Shown piece by piece: positions 9,914 to 21,250 of a stretch of 64,000 bases of DNA (within the stretch, counting starts at the first letter, position 1; the number at the start of each line of letters is the position of its first letter). The stretch lies in assembly GCA_021432635.1 (NCBI GenBank), contig MU270075.1, positions 1-64,000 of the forward strand, given 5' to 3'. Made by a program: the position numbers and the translations under genes. The DNA comes from Thozetella sp. PMI_491. Lineage: Eukaryota > Ascomycota > Sordariomycetes > Chaetosphaeriales > Chaetosphaeriaceae. Below the pieces are notes generated by a model. That model searched no databases and had not been told where the DNA came from. It saw nothing but the letters and a program-made list of their open reading frames with translations.

Positions 9914-11726
9914 ATGGAGTCGATGGCCTTATATACGACCCCAAGCGCTCTTTGGTCTGCGGCCTGCGCAGTTGGTGTGCTATTGTTGCTGGGATGGTGG
10001 TCAGCACGGTTGGGGAACTCTCATGAGCCGCCGAATGTGCAGCCACGAATTCCCTTTCTAGGCCATACCTTGAACATGATTCGAGATGGGCACAATTTCT
10101 GGCTCAAGCTGCAGTCAGTTGCTTCTATGCATAGTCAGCATGTGTGACGATTCAACTAATGTCCAGGAATCAGGCTACACAAGACCCTGCCTATTGCGAC
10201 ACTCCCAATCGGCATTCGCGGCCGCATGTATGTGATAACAGACCCAGAAACGATCGACGCCATGTTTGGCTCTCGTAGTTTGAGGCTTGGACCAATACTC
10301 GGAGATCTCATCCAGCACTGGGCCCCTTTGTCTATGCCTGCCGTCAAGGACTTCAAGGTCACATTCCAAGAGAGGTGGCTGAGGACGGTCTACCGCAGCC
10401 TCACCGGTGACGAGTCCTCTTCCTTAATTTTAGTCTCTTTGATGGAGACGGGCCAGCAGATTGATTCCATTCCAAACGGCGGGTTAGATATGGAGGATGT
10501 TGAAATATGGTTCAGAGATATGGTCACGCAATCACTACTGGTGGCATTTATCGGAAAGCAGTGCGATTGGAGCCGTGATGAGCGCTTCATCAATAATTAT
10601 TGGTACATCGCCTCAGAATATTGAAGAGGCAGACGGACGAAATGAATGCGTCATCCACCAACCGTACTAATTCTTCCATAGGAAGTTCGAGTGGGATCTC
10701 CACCACTTCGCCCTAAGCCCAGCGCCTTCGATCACTGCCCCAAAAGCCTTTCACGGTCGCAAATACGTCCTCGAGAGGATCAGATTGTGGCTATCAGTGC
10801 GTGGTGGCTCTATAGAGGACCCGAGCCTTCCTTCTTTCATCCGGAATCTCATGATGCTTACTGACGATCTCGGGTGGTCTTTCGAAGACCGGGCGGGGAT
10901 GCTGTTTGTCGTGATTCACGCTGCGCTATCAAATGCAGTACAAACGATTTTCTGGCTGTTTGCATATATATTTACAGACAAAACTCTGCATGCCCGGCTC
11001 CGGGAAGAGGCTCGAGGATTGGTTTTCGGCAACCCTGCTGAGGGCGGAGAGGGAGCTGGAACTGGACGAGCCGGCATTCCCTTGAATATGGCGACCTTGG
11101 AGTCCTACACGCCGTTACTAGTCTCCTGTCTGAAGGAGCTCCAGAGGGTGGCTACCATTGGGCCAATAGTCCGTATCGTCCTGGAGGACACGCCAATATC
11201 TTCTAGAGGGACGGGGTATATCCTCAAAAGAGGAGCCATGGTATACGCCCCTTCGATAATTAATCACAACAAGGAACAGCATTGGGGCAATGGTGCTCAT
11301 ATTTTTGATCCAGAGCGTTTCTTACGCCATAAGGACCAGACTTCGTCACAGCCAGGAATTTTCTTCCCATTTGGAGGTGGTAGAGACTCTTGTCCGGTGA
11401 GCCACCTCTCTACCGCTTTCAAATGTCTATCCTACCAAATTATTTAAGTCGGTTTGTTGAGGCCAAGCTAAAAATTCCTCAAGGGACGCAGTTGGGCAAT
11501 GGCTTTCATGTGCTGGATTATGATTCTAGTACTGCTTGGTGTAGATATTGATGCTACTGATGGCAGCTCCTTTTCGATACCAGACACTGGGGAACTACCA
11601 ATCACTAGTCTGGTGTGGAGGATGCCGCTGGCTACGGACTGGAAAGGAAGGGTTAGGAAGCGGAGTAACTGGTCCGCTGTAATGGAACGAATATTCGACT
11701 CCCGAGACCAGGATTCTACGCCCTGA
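9914..11726 (+). CDS. Cytochrome P450 monooxygenase (CYP7/CYP8-like type)
   Basis: Proposed exons are 9914-10113, 10174-10602, 10682-11396 and 11484-11726, giving 528 residues, a normal P450 length. The N-terminal membrane anchor is at about 15-32 (ACAVGVLLLLGWW). The K-helix ExxR is ELQR, the PERF-like motif is DPERF, and the heme loop FGGGRDSCPGR is completed across intron 3 with Cys at 447. The I-helix lacks the usual A/G-G-x-D/E-T-T motif and instead reads HAALSNAVQTIFW, as in CYP7/CYP8-type enzymes whose I-helix threonine is missing. Introns 2 and 3 have good signals. Intron 1 (10114-10173, donor GTCAGT) is the least certain; it was chosen because it keeps frame. The substrate is unknown, and the gene converges on the HET gene to its right. 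Confidence 0.85.
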
Positions 11727-12063
11727 CCGTGGGTGCCATGGCAAAGAATCACATAGAATGCTCTCATCTCAGCATTATTTGTGTTCGATATTCTAAGATT
11801 AGGCTTCATTTATCGATACTATTTACCTTGATAATGTGTTCATATCACTAGTTTCTCCCCCTGTGGTCATTATCGTATACTGCGTTCCGATTGGGGTAAT
11901 ACTAGAAACAAGGTTGGGGTTGATCACTCGTATTCCGAGACGCTGCACTACTCCCCACTTCTGTCTCCTAGCGTAGAATCCTGGCTTTTACACTACTTAC
12001 AAATATATATATATGATATGATAAATTGATGCTATTATAGTTCTATTGGCGGAGTGTTTCAAG
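11727..12063. other. Convergent intergenic spacer
   Basis: This short AT-rich spacer lies between the 3' ends of the P450 gene (+) and the HET gene (-). It contains a TATATATA run near 12006 and no other recognisable feature. Confidence 0.5.
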
Positions 12064-14028
12064 CTACTTGATCCATAAGGTGTTACAGCTACTTTCATCC
12101 CACGCTTCGCCGTGCATTATTCCGTGGATATAACACTCGCTAACCACGGTCCACTGCGATCCATTAAAGCGAAGAACATACGGCGTGTGAGATCCCTGTA
12201 GTAGCACCACTGAGTCTCCCTCCTGAGCGTTTCGAGATGCCATGCCGATGCGATCTCCCTCCGTCCTCACCAGCCGCTTGTTCTCCCACCACGACGCCAG
12301 CTGGCTCTCAGCATGGTTGGCCATCGCCACGTCTTCTCTGCGCGACAACGCAATCTCTAGCACGCACTTTACGCACTGGACTAGCACACGAACATCGTCT
12401 CGGATCCGGCCGCGGTGGCAGCTTGTTGCAGAGGCTCGCTTATCCTGCAGGAATGAGAACTCCTTTGCCATAAACTTTTCGAATTCCCGAAACTGCTCTT
12501 GTATCTCATCCAAGGTCAATTCCATCTGGGAATTGTCTGCCACTGCGCACATAGTCCGCTCGAAGGCCTCCCTGGTGGATCCACCGGTGCCATCGGTGTG
12601 ATCGTCCCCCGACCCTGTGGCAGCGGGTTTGGCGTCCACACCGGCGACAGCTCGCCATCGAAAATAGCAACGAATCGCTTTTAAGAAATGTCGCACAGCC
12701 TTGGGGTAGTCTCTCATCTTCAGGGGATGCCGCGGAATCGTCTCACGTACCGGCCCTGCGACTGCTATCCTGTCGAGCACGATTCCCTTGAGGCGGAGTA
12801 GGTTGTCGTTGCCACCCCCATTGCCGAAGATGGCGGCACATTTGGAGGATTTACTCGCTGTCCAGTCGTCTCCATGGTAGTGTGGCGTCTGGTCAATGGC
12901 GTTCCACATAATCTCCGGGTGGATGTTGTCGTCGGCTTGGGCCGGGCACAACACCCACGACGGGAGCCCGGGCGACTCGTATCCTCGGCAGCCAGCACTC
13001 CCGGCTAGGATCCCTAGTGTGCCAGACACTTCGATGCAGTGTTTTGTGGCATCAGTAAACACCTTGTTTACGCCGGCCCCATAGTCAATGCTCAGCGGCC
13101 AGTTGAGATGCCTTTCTCTAGACACTGGGGTCGTAAGGCCGAGCATGGCGTAGACGCGGTCCCGCGGATTCCCAGCCTCAGACTTGGTCCCTGTCAAAAG
13201 GTTACCCTCGAGCGGGCTATCTGCCGACGATTGGAAGTCCTTGCGTTGTTCGATTAGCATGGTCAGGTACCCTCTGCTGGTCAGTTCGTCGCTGGTGAAG
13301 CTTCGGACGGTCTCGATGGTCTCCCAGTCAATCTGATAAGCACCACATATCACTTGTGCCTCAGATGAAGTCGCAATCTCCTGGATGATCCAAACTCTCC
13401 TGAACCAGGGCCGGCCAAAGACACTCTCTAGCCTCGAAAGCAGCCGCATGTACTGAGGTGTAGTTAGGGCGCGCTCCGGAAAGACGCGACCCACAATCCC
13501 ATATTTTCTTTTTCTGGGTTGGATTTCCCGGTAGATGGCATTCCAATCTCGTATCCATACCATGTCCATGTCTGGATTCCGGCGGAAATACCCAGCCAGG
13601 GTCTCAAGCATGCGAAAGACCTCAGCTGTATGGACGTCATGCTCGCCGAGCCAAATCAGCGTGCGGCAGCCGTTCTGGTAGATTCGCGTCATCAACTGTA
13701 CCTGGATATTCTTTTCCGGCAAGTCGTTCTGGTTGATGCAGACAGCGTCCACCCACAGGGTTCGAACACGGTTCTGCTCGAACCGCAGCCGCCGAAGTGC
13801 CGCGTCGAGGCTGAGGCCGATAGACAACGCACGACCATCGTCAACGATCATTGTAACCTGTTGTTTCTGATCACCCCAACAGTATGACAGAGGCTCGTAC
13901 TGGCCGCGTGCAGTTTCTAGCGCCATCTTTCTCAGGCGGCATCGAACCCGGCCCTGGCCCGGTAAGAGATCCAAGAGTCGGATCTCGGAGTCTGGAAGTC
14001 CCAGCTGTTCGTACCGGAAGGGTCGCAT
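12064..14028 (-). CDS. HET-domain protein, full length
   Basis: A single exon encodes 654 residues from the ATG of MRPFRYEQLGLP at 14028; the frame stays open further upstream but without an ATG. The HET domain occupies about residues 40-220 (YEPLSYCWGD, LWVDAVCINQND, RTLIWLGEHD, RPWFRRVWIIQEIA). The middle contains the GNPRDRVYAMLGL block, and the C-terminus has the usual GDSVVLLQG / YVLR / ECYIHGIMHGE signature of intact HET proteins. It is therefore probably functional, unlike the truncated HET at the left edge. A role in vegetative incompatibility is inferred from the family. It faces the P450 gene tail to tail. Confidence 0.93.
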   Translation of the reverse strand: MRPFRYEQLGLPDSEIRLLDLLPGQGRVRCRLRKMALETARGQYEPLSYCWGDQKQQVTMIVDDGRALSIGLSLDAALRRLRFEQNRVRTLWVDAVCINQNDLPEKNIQVQLMTRIYQNGCRTLIWLGEHDVHTAEVFRMLETLAGYFRRNPDMDMVWIRDWNAIYREIQPRKRKYGIVGRVFPERALTTPQYMRLLSRLESVFGRPWFRRVWIIQEIATSSEAQVICGAYQIDWETIETVRSFTSDELTSRGYLTMLIEQRKDFQSSADSPLEGNLLTGTKSEAGNPRDRVYAMLGLTTPVSRERHLNWPLSIDYGAGVNKVFTDATKHCIEVSGTLGILAGSAGCRGYESPGLPSWVLCPAQADDNIHPEIMWNAIDQTPHYHGDDWTASKSSKCAAIFGNGGGNDNLLRLKGIVLDRIAVAGPVRETIPRHPLKMRDYPKAVRHFLKAIRCYFRWRAVAGVDAKPAATGSGDDHTDGTGGSTREAFERTMCAVADNSQMELTLDEIQEQFREFEKFMAKEFSFLQDKRASATSCHRGRIRDDVRVLVQCVKCVLEIALSRREDVAMANHAESQLASWWENKRLVRTEGDRIGMASRNAQEGDSVVLLQGSHTPYVLRFNGSQWTVVSECYIHGIMHGEAWDESSCNTLWIK

Positions 14029-14748
14029 CTTTTCCGAGCCAGCTCCAGACTTGAGATGACTACTCGGGCAAAGCTTGTGCCTAAGTACGACTGGGCAGCT
14101 AGTGGCTAGCCGATGGCACAGCACGGAAGTCGTCCCAACGACGAGGCTCTCTCAGCTTGCCGATCACCACGTGATGTCAGATGGGTATATACTTACCGTG
14201 TTGCCCCGCACAGTTCCCTTCTGCAACCAAGAGTTCAACCTCATTTCGCTTCATAGAAATTATCAAATTTTACAACTATCTAGTTAAAGATACATAACCG
14301 TGTCATACTATATTTGACCTCGAAGGGACCTGACTGCGCAAGTGAAGTATTCCACGAAGAAAAAATGCAACGATAAGATGAATTGCAACGACATAACTTA
14401 TGGAATAGGCCGATATGGCTCCTGTGTTACTAGGGTCTGCAGGAGAGATAGACCCTGATAATTTCCTCAGGGAGGAGTTTCTTCGAAGGGAATGCGTACT
14501 AATGAGCAGGCACTAGTAAAAGGCCAATGAAGACAAAATTTCTATGTATGCCGATTGTGTAACTAATGTAGGACTGATATCAATGAAATAATCTTCGAAA
14601 CTAGACGCCAAAGACGTGTTGCGAACCGCGTGAGTCCACCCGAGCGAGGTCTACGTGATCTAAATACTATTCAGAAACTACCAAAGTTGTCAAAATTTGG
14701 CTGAAATTTAGACTGTTTGGTATAATGTGTCAGTCATATTACCAGACT
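14029..14748. other. Intergenic
   Basis: Contains the promoter side of the HET gene, including CACGTG at 14168-14173 and TATATA near 14187, and the 3' flank of the amine oxidase gene. No gene is seen. Confidence 0.45.
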
Positions 14749-17560
14749 TTAGGGCGGCGTGGAGATAATACATACCAAGTCAACCATGCATGTGAAAGGT
14801 TCAGCGCCCATGATGGTGACGTTTGGACTCTGCCCGGTAGTATCATTACTAAAGGCTGGCGACTTGATTTTTATGGCCTGATTGGATTGTACAATGGGGC
14901 TGCTATCCAGGAAATTATGCGGCGAGATCATCATACTAGACTGTGCTGTTGAAAAGACAGTGTAAGGGAGGTCGCTGGAAGATATTAAGTTAGCATGGCC
15001 TACAACATGTACGAGATATATTGACTTTTGCTAGAAGGGGGCATTACCCGCAGTGGGGAACATGGTGCATTCCGAGGTTAAACCAGAGCACCCTAGGGAC
15101 AGCCGTCCCGTTAGCATGCAAGCCTGTAGAGCAAGAGCGATCCAAGTTGACGGAGCTTACAAGTCCTCCTGTACAAGGTTCTCCCCATCAAAGAACTTGT
15201 TAAAGTCAATGAGTGGGTGATTGGGGTACTCGGCGTTCTCCATAGTAGAGACCTTAAGCTCCGAGTCCTTCTGCTTTGTGACAAAGAGGTGGTTGGTCGC
15301 GAAGTTGACACTATTGCCTGCGATGGTACTGTTTTGGACCGTCAGGTGTGCGACAGATCCCGGGATTAACCTGTAGCCTCGAAGCTCTCCCCACTGATTC
15401 TTGGCATCCTTATTTACTACGGTGTACATGGAGGCGGAATTAGGGGCCCTGCTCATGGTTGTCAGTACTGGTGGTTGATGAAAGGTATAGGAATATGTAC
15501 CAATTGATCTTCCCCTGGTCCTCATTTTCAATGAAAGACCGGTCGATCTTCATGGTATTCAACTTCTGATCGGTCCAGGAGAAGCTTGCAGTCACGGGGT
15601 TCACGTCGATTCGCTCTAGGGTGTTGGCGGTACCATTGATGTCCATGTCTAGCTTGAAATTCAGGACATGGTCGTGCTATAGAGTTTGTCAGCTTTCAAG
15701 AGCACCTGAAATAGCCGAATAACGGCGGCGATCGACGCACCATAGCACCAGACATGCCCTCATGAATCCTGTAGCCATAGCCATCGTTTTTGGCATAATA
15801 TGCGCCTTCGATGTAGCCTGATGCTCGTACAGTTACCTCAACACCGCCATCATAGTAGAATGCGTAGTCGAGCAGGTAGTCGTAGTTTCCAATAGTGGAG
15901 ATGGATCGTACAGTAAGGATGTTGTTTTTGATAACAGACACGTAGCCGCCTCCGTTATGCCTAGCTAAGGGGTAACCGGCATCTCGTTCAAAGATGCATA
16001 TTTGATTGGTGAGATTCTGTGAATAGACTGAATACAGCCCGGAGTCGAGGAATGAAGCGGTAGCTGGGCAGTCATAGCCGGGAACCAGCTGGACCAGGTT
16101 GCTGCCCATGCCAAAAGTCGCGTCGAGATAAAATGTCCGCGACATTATTGGGTCGTTGCTCGCGTAATGAGCCACGGCCTCCATCAGGCCAAGCTCGAAG
16201 ATGATTCTTTCGCCCTTGTACCGAACTTCATGCAGACCCACACCGCCGTCAGGAGTCGTGCCCAGGTAGAAGGTGAAATCCATCCAGGACACATAACGGT
16301 TGTTCGCGTCGATGGAGTATCTGGCCTCTGGGTTGATCGCCAGGGGTGGCGGTTGAGTATCATGTGCCATTTCCGGCCCCGTACGGTCTCCCGTGATCCA
16401 AGTACCGGGCTTCTGGTACGGCGTCTTCTCAAATCCGGGAGAAGACCACGCTTTTCGGAAGCTTTCACTGCTGTCGTACATGATGTTATTGTAAAGTACC
16501 CCTTTAAACTGGGTAGAGTTTCCGAGTTCTCAGATGTTAAATTAGCTACTACTTTGCACAAATCGTCATATTGGGTCAAACTCACCGAACTTGAGGTAGA
16601 GACCCTGAGGGAGAGCCAAGCCGGTATCATAATGAGAGGTATCGGCATAGAATTCCACCTATGTCCGTTAGCGGTTGATTGTAAGCACTCTCGGCACCGG
16701 ATACTCAGTCATCCAATCCTCTTACCCAGACTATCCTTCGGCCATCCTCGATATCAGAACTGGTTGAATAGAATGAGTTGACAGATGAGCCATCACCGGT
16801 TCGCGTGTACGGAGGGCTACCACCAATCTTGGGCGGTGTGCTACCAGAGGTAGGAGCAGTGCTGTTCAATCCCTGGAAAATGGGTTAATTACAGACCAAC
16901 CAAGCCCATGCGTCTCATGCTCTCTAGTATGCTCACCGGTACCGGCCCCACAAGATCTTGGATGATATCTGCAATAGCCGACATCTCTCTATTGAACACT
17001 TGCTCCCAGTCCGTAGGATCGGGGAAATCATCGTCTGGCGGCACATCGGTTTCATTTCTCGTGAAGATATACAAGGGCTGCATAGTTGTCTGATTCGATA
17101 TGGGCAACGGGCCAATGGCGAAACTCTGCCCTGCATTTGGCAGCAAGATCTTCGCCTGCGCGTATCGAGGCAGCACATCTGTCTTGCCGTCCAGATACGC
17201 CAGCGCTAGGGATTTGTTAGGAGCCAAATATCCAACGCTGGCTATAAGAGAGTCGCAGGCAGTGTTGTCTCTATTGGAGGGGTTCGTAGTATTAGGGAAA
17301 AGACCCCCTGGCGAACTTGAGCTGTTGCCGGTTTGCAAGGCATCTTGCACGACAGGCTGCTGGCAGAGCCACGTAGAAACGCTTTTAGCCTCGTCTAAAG
17401 AGAGTTGAAGCCACAAACTGTCTCTCGGGGCGGTAAGTGTCGGCGCCGGCCCAGGCTGACAGGCTGCAGCATCACCGGCATTTGGAGCTGCTGTGGAAAG
17501 CTGCACAGATATGCACAGCGTCTGTATGAGAATGAGTGGAAGTTGCCGAAGTCGAGCCAT
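14749..17560 (-). CDS. Secreted copper amine oxidase (primary amine oxidase)
   Basis: The eight exons are 17560-16937, 16872-16726, 16658-16586, 16501-15741, 15676-15501, 15448-15161, 15092-15048 and 14974-14749. All junctions keep phase and the product is 779 residues. The enzyme oxidises primary amines to aldehydes, releasing ammonia and hydrogen peroxide. The cofactor site NYDY places the topaquinone tyrosine at 488; the catalytic base is Asp408 in YLDATFGMG. Copper ligands are H536-D-H538 and the second His (about 700) of GMHHVPH, which is reached only by splicing the 45 nt seventh exon. The N-terminus has a signal peptide (RLRQLPLILIQTLCISVQL...) and the N2/N3-type domain (LAYLDGK, FAIGPLPISNQTT), so it is probably secreted rather than peroxisomal. 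The start is the first in-frame ATG. Confidence 0.93.
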
Positions 17561-17682
17561 TATTGAGTGATTTATGGTCCGAGCCAAGCTTTTGCATCAA
17601 AAATTTAGCAATTAAGGAAAACCCCAAGTCGCTCAGCTGGTTGTAGCTTAGGTATGTCGGGTGAGCGTAGGTCTTGAAGCAA

Positions 17683-17690
17683 CTTATATA
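17683..17690 (-). promoter_or_regulatory. TATA-like box of the amine oxidase gene
   Basis: TATATAAG on the minus strand lies about 120 bp before the amine oxidase ATG. Confidence 0.4.
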
Positions 17691-18570
17691 GTTTCGAGTG
17701 TCTATGGCCATGAGTGCGTACCTAATCTATTATCTTACTCGCCGCAAGAGTCACCGCAAGTCACGGTTTCAGAGACGTGAGTCCTTACGCGTTTGCTGCC
17801 TCTGCCCGCCCCACGGAAGGATGGTTTCTGTAGGGGACCCAGCCCTGCGGCGCGCTATCCCCGTAGAGTAGCTGTGGCAGCCTAGACCATAATTGGATAA
17901 CCAGAATGTAGCTCCTAACCATATACATCGGATGTTGCAACTTCTTTCAAAATGTGGCTAGCGAGCAGCAAAAGTCTCCTTCGGACTAAGGCCGTTCTGA
18001 AGTTGGAAAGCATAAACAACTGCGAAAATGACCAGTGAGGATGCACTTATGGCAACATGGCGACGATCTTGCTGCGAAGAGTGACTCCAAAAGCGCGATC
18101 ATCACTACTGAAGTCTTTTTGCGGCGTAGCATAGGGCTAGCCACCGGGGCGGAGCCTGTTGTGCCGGAAAGTTCGGTATCGGCTTTATGCTCAAGCTGTC
18201 AATGTGACGCTGCCTCTTCGGTAAAGGAAATCAAAATTGAGGCGGTGTGTGGCAGGGTTTCAGTGCTTCATGCTGCGAATTGCATAATGAATACGTTAAG
18301 GCAGGTACGTCAAGCCAGGAGCCGATTAGACTATTGGGCAGACTCCGAGGCAGACCGCCGTGGTGATTCCGACGTTAAATCTGAAAAGAATCCCACTCTG
18401 ACTAATCCCTCTATTTTCGGCGATGTGTTAGGCTACTCGCTATAGATTGCCCTGAGAATCAACTATAATGTCGCTATTATGGCCGAGCGGCAAAGGGTTG
18501 GTGCGACCTTCCTGTACCACGACGACATCTCTTGCCTGCTCTACTAAGAGTAATACGATATATTAAGGGG
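17691..18570. other. Intergenic
   Basis: A 136-codon open frame at 18035-18445 (+) begins with GTG and has no recognisable motif, so it is not called. The rest holds the upstream region of the amine oxidase gene and the 3' flank of the transporter. Confidence 0.45.
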
Positions 18571-20221
18571 TTAAAGTTGAAAATATGCATCTGGGTGGCG
18601 ATGGCCAATGTCATCTACCGTATACTGCGCCCTCAGTCGGTTCGACTCGTCCGAATCGGATTCCTGGGTCTTGATCTTATTTCTTCGGTGGTAGACCCAC
18701 ATCAGGGCAAGGGAAACCAGCGTAGTCAAGGCCATCAGCCCCAGTGCCCCTGCGTTGCCCTTTCGATAGACTGGCGGGTCGTTATACGCCTGCGTCCCGG
18801 CAATCCCGATGCACTGGGCTATCATGTTGATTATGGCGGAGGACGCCGCACGCTGGGTGTAGCCTGGGTTGTTGACCATCGTCCACGTGACGATCAACAC
18901 GACACTAGGGTAGACAGAGGCAGCACAGATGCATGTGGCAATAAAACGCCCAGTAGAGTCGGTCAGTCCGAGCAGCAGCGCATAGCCGAGCGTTGCAATA
19001 GCGCAGTTGATGCAGACGAAGAGCCCTCGCTGCCTGGTTTTGTCCGAGACTCGGGACCAAAAGAGGATTCCCACGAAAGCGCAGGCGTAAACAATGACAG
19101 TCATCAGCTGCGACTTCGTTGATGACCAGCCAAACCCGGTCAGAATGGCGGGCAGGAAATTAGAGATGGTTGCCACACAGAAATGCTGTGCCGAATTGAG
19201 AATTGCCAGCATCCAGAATAAGGGGTCAACCAAGAGCCGGAAGATGGCTTTCATCTCAATTTTCGACTCGCCCGTATTCTGTGCCGCACGCGATCGTTTA
19301 ATGATCATCACCTTCTCCTTCTGGCTAAACATCGCCGCTGGCGCGGTCTCTGGACTTTTAGGCAGCATCAGCATCACGAGAAATGCCCAACCGATGGGCA
19401 CGATCCCTTCGACGAAGAAAATCCATCTCCAAGACGCCCAGTGATTCACACCGTCCAGAGTGACTTGGACGGCGTATGCGATGAGGCCGTTGAAGGACCC
19501 CGCCAGAGCAGTGGCGGAGTAGAAAATTGCAGCCCGAGTGGCTAGCTCATCGTGAGTATACCAGAACGAAAGGTAGAACACGGTCCCCTGTGTGAACGCT
19601 TCGAAACATCCGACCAAGACCCGAGTGGCAAGGAGGCCGCCGTAGTTTTGGAGCGTAACCGCACACGCTGTCACTAAGCCCCAGCCCATACAAGCCAGGC
19701 CAAACTAGTCAGATTGCAAGTCAGCGATAAGCTTGGAGTGTTGCACAATCTACCGCGGCGAGGCAAAAGCCAAGGGCGTCTTACCTGGATATTTGCGCCA
19801 ACCTTTCTAATCAAGATTGTGCCAGGCAGCTGGAATATGATGTACCCTACGACAAACATGCTTGCTGCGTTTGAATACTGATTGGCGCTCAGGCCTAAAT
19901 CTTTGCCCATACCGGCGGTTTGTGCATTTCCCAGGTCAGAACGGCCCTAGAGTAGCTTTAGCACTTTCTTGACCCTTTGTTTGTAGACAGGGTGGGTGCG
20001 CAAACCATCTGAGACAAAAAGTAGATCGTGGACAGCAACGGCAGGATGACAAGGTCGATTTTCCATTTCAACCTTCGCTCAGCACGCCGGGCTTCGAGAA
20101 GCTCCTCGTCTGATAGGTATTCTCCGTAGAACATGCAAGCTCTTTGGGATTTGTCGTGCGCGACCGATTCTTCGTGCGACGAAATGGGTTCATGGACTAC
20201 TGTCTCCTTTGCGTTCGACAT
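18571..20221 (-). CDS. MFS transporter, Dal5/allantoate-permease type (anion:cation symporter family)
   Basis: The three exons are 20221-20006, 19946-19785 and 19704-18571, giving 503 residues. Intron 1 (59 nt) joins YFLSQM to GRSDLGNAQTAGMGKDL, recreating the family's conserved 'RS(D/N)xGNA' segment after helix 1. Intron 2 (80 nt) has a GTAAGA donor and CTGAC branch point. About twelve hydrophobic segments are present, including MGWGLVTACAV and the FFVEGIVP signature between helices 5 and 6. Members of this family carry allantoate, nicotinate, pantothenate and other organic anions; the substrate here cannot be read from the sequence. It lies beside the amine oxidase on the same strand, but a joint role is only a guess. 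Confidence 0.92.
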
Positions 20222-20302
20222 AGTAGAAAAGTGATATGCGATGTACTGAGCAGGCAAATTGTATCTCTCCTTTTCTAGCCAAGATGCTCGCCGTCTCGCA
20301 GA

Positions 20303-20310
20303 TATTTATA
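20303..20310 (-). promoter_or_regulatory. TATA-like box of the Dal5-type transporter gene
   Basis: TATAAATA on the minus strand lies about 80 bp before the ATG at 20221. Confidence 0.4.
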
Positions 20311-20414
20311 TCAGTAATGCAGCGTCTGCAATGGCAAAAGCGTGGCCGGCGCCCCTACATGGTCCTTCTAGTATCGAGCGCGGGACAATGGCTGGCTCTC
20401 CTCACGGGGCGATA

Positions 20415-20640
20415 TCTCCCCACGGGGTAACAAACGAGACCATAAGGCGTGGCAAATCATGTGGTAGTGCAACTATTGCGAAATATCGCTCGATCTAACT
20501 TATGGGCGATCCGTCGCCCGTCGGTATTTCTAGGCCGAAATATCGCTCGAGCTACGGACAAAGCCAAGACCGCTCTATTTAATTAGTTATTTGCTCAGCC
20601 GCACTTCCAAGCTCCAACTCTTAACCTCATCACACTAGCC
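20415..20640 (+). repeat. Dispersed repeat, copy A
   Basis: This stretch aligns over roughly 190-225 bp with 28541-28770 in the same orientation. Shared blocks include AAATATCG, GGGCGA(T/C)CCGTCGCCCGT and GAAATATCGCT. Differences are mostly transitions with a few small indels. No terminal inverted repeat or coding capacity is seen; it may be an LTR or MITE remnant. Confidence 0.7.
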
Positions 20641-21250
20641 AAGTTGGTAACAACTAGGATAAAATGATTATATAAAGTCATTGCTCTAAGGATCAACCAT
20701 AATTTCGCTATTATCCGTTCGCGTTCTCTCAATCTATCACCTCCGGGTCTCTCCTGTGCCAAGGCCCTGCTTGGGAACCACGACTCGACGAGGGGAGTCG
20801 CTTAACACGTTTCTATGTTACCACTCTTCAGCGCTGGTTTGATACCAACCCCCATGGAGACAGTGTATGCCAACTTGCGTATCAACATTCCATGATCATT
20901 CGCCGTATTTCAGAGGGCTGATGGCGTGATGGGGGAAGCTATCGAACCATTGAGAAAGCCTCTTATCGAAGCTGAGGATCGTAGCATATTGTGTGCCAAG
21001 AGCGCGCCGCTGTACCGCGCCATAGCCTAGCTTGTCACGAGCTTGTGTAGAGAAGTTTTTGTGGGGTTCTTGGCGCTTTTGCGGGGTAGCGCGCGCCGAC
21101 GCACCGAAGCGAACGGATCTCGGGGTTTTAGGGCAGCCGGCTTTTGGGTGCCGACAACCGCTGTCATTACCCATCTTACCTTCGCCTGCTCCAAGATATA
21201 CGCCAAGTAGACGTACCTTTCCGGAATATAGATGGCAAGCGAGTTATATA
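20641..21250. other. Intergenic
   Basis: This is the 3' flank of the zinc-cluster regulator, with no recognisable gene. A short AT-rich segment near 20660-20720 resembles sequence at 18455-18485, too briefly to call a repeat. Confidence 0.4.

Noticed and set aside
18035-18445. 136-codon open frame on the plus strand near the transporter
   Set aside because: It begins with GTG, has no motif, and no supporting promoter or splice pattern was seen.
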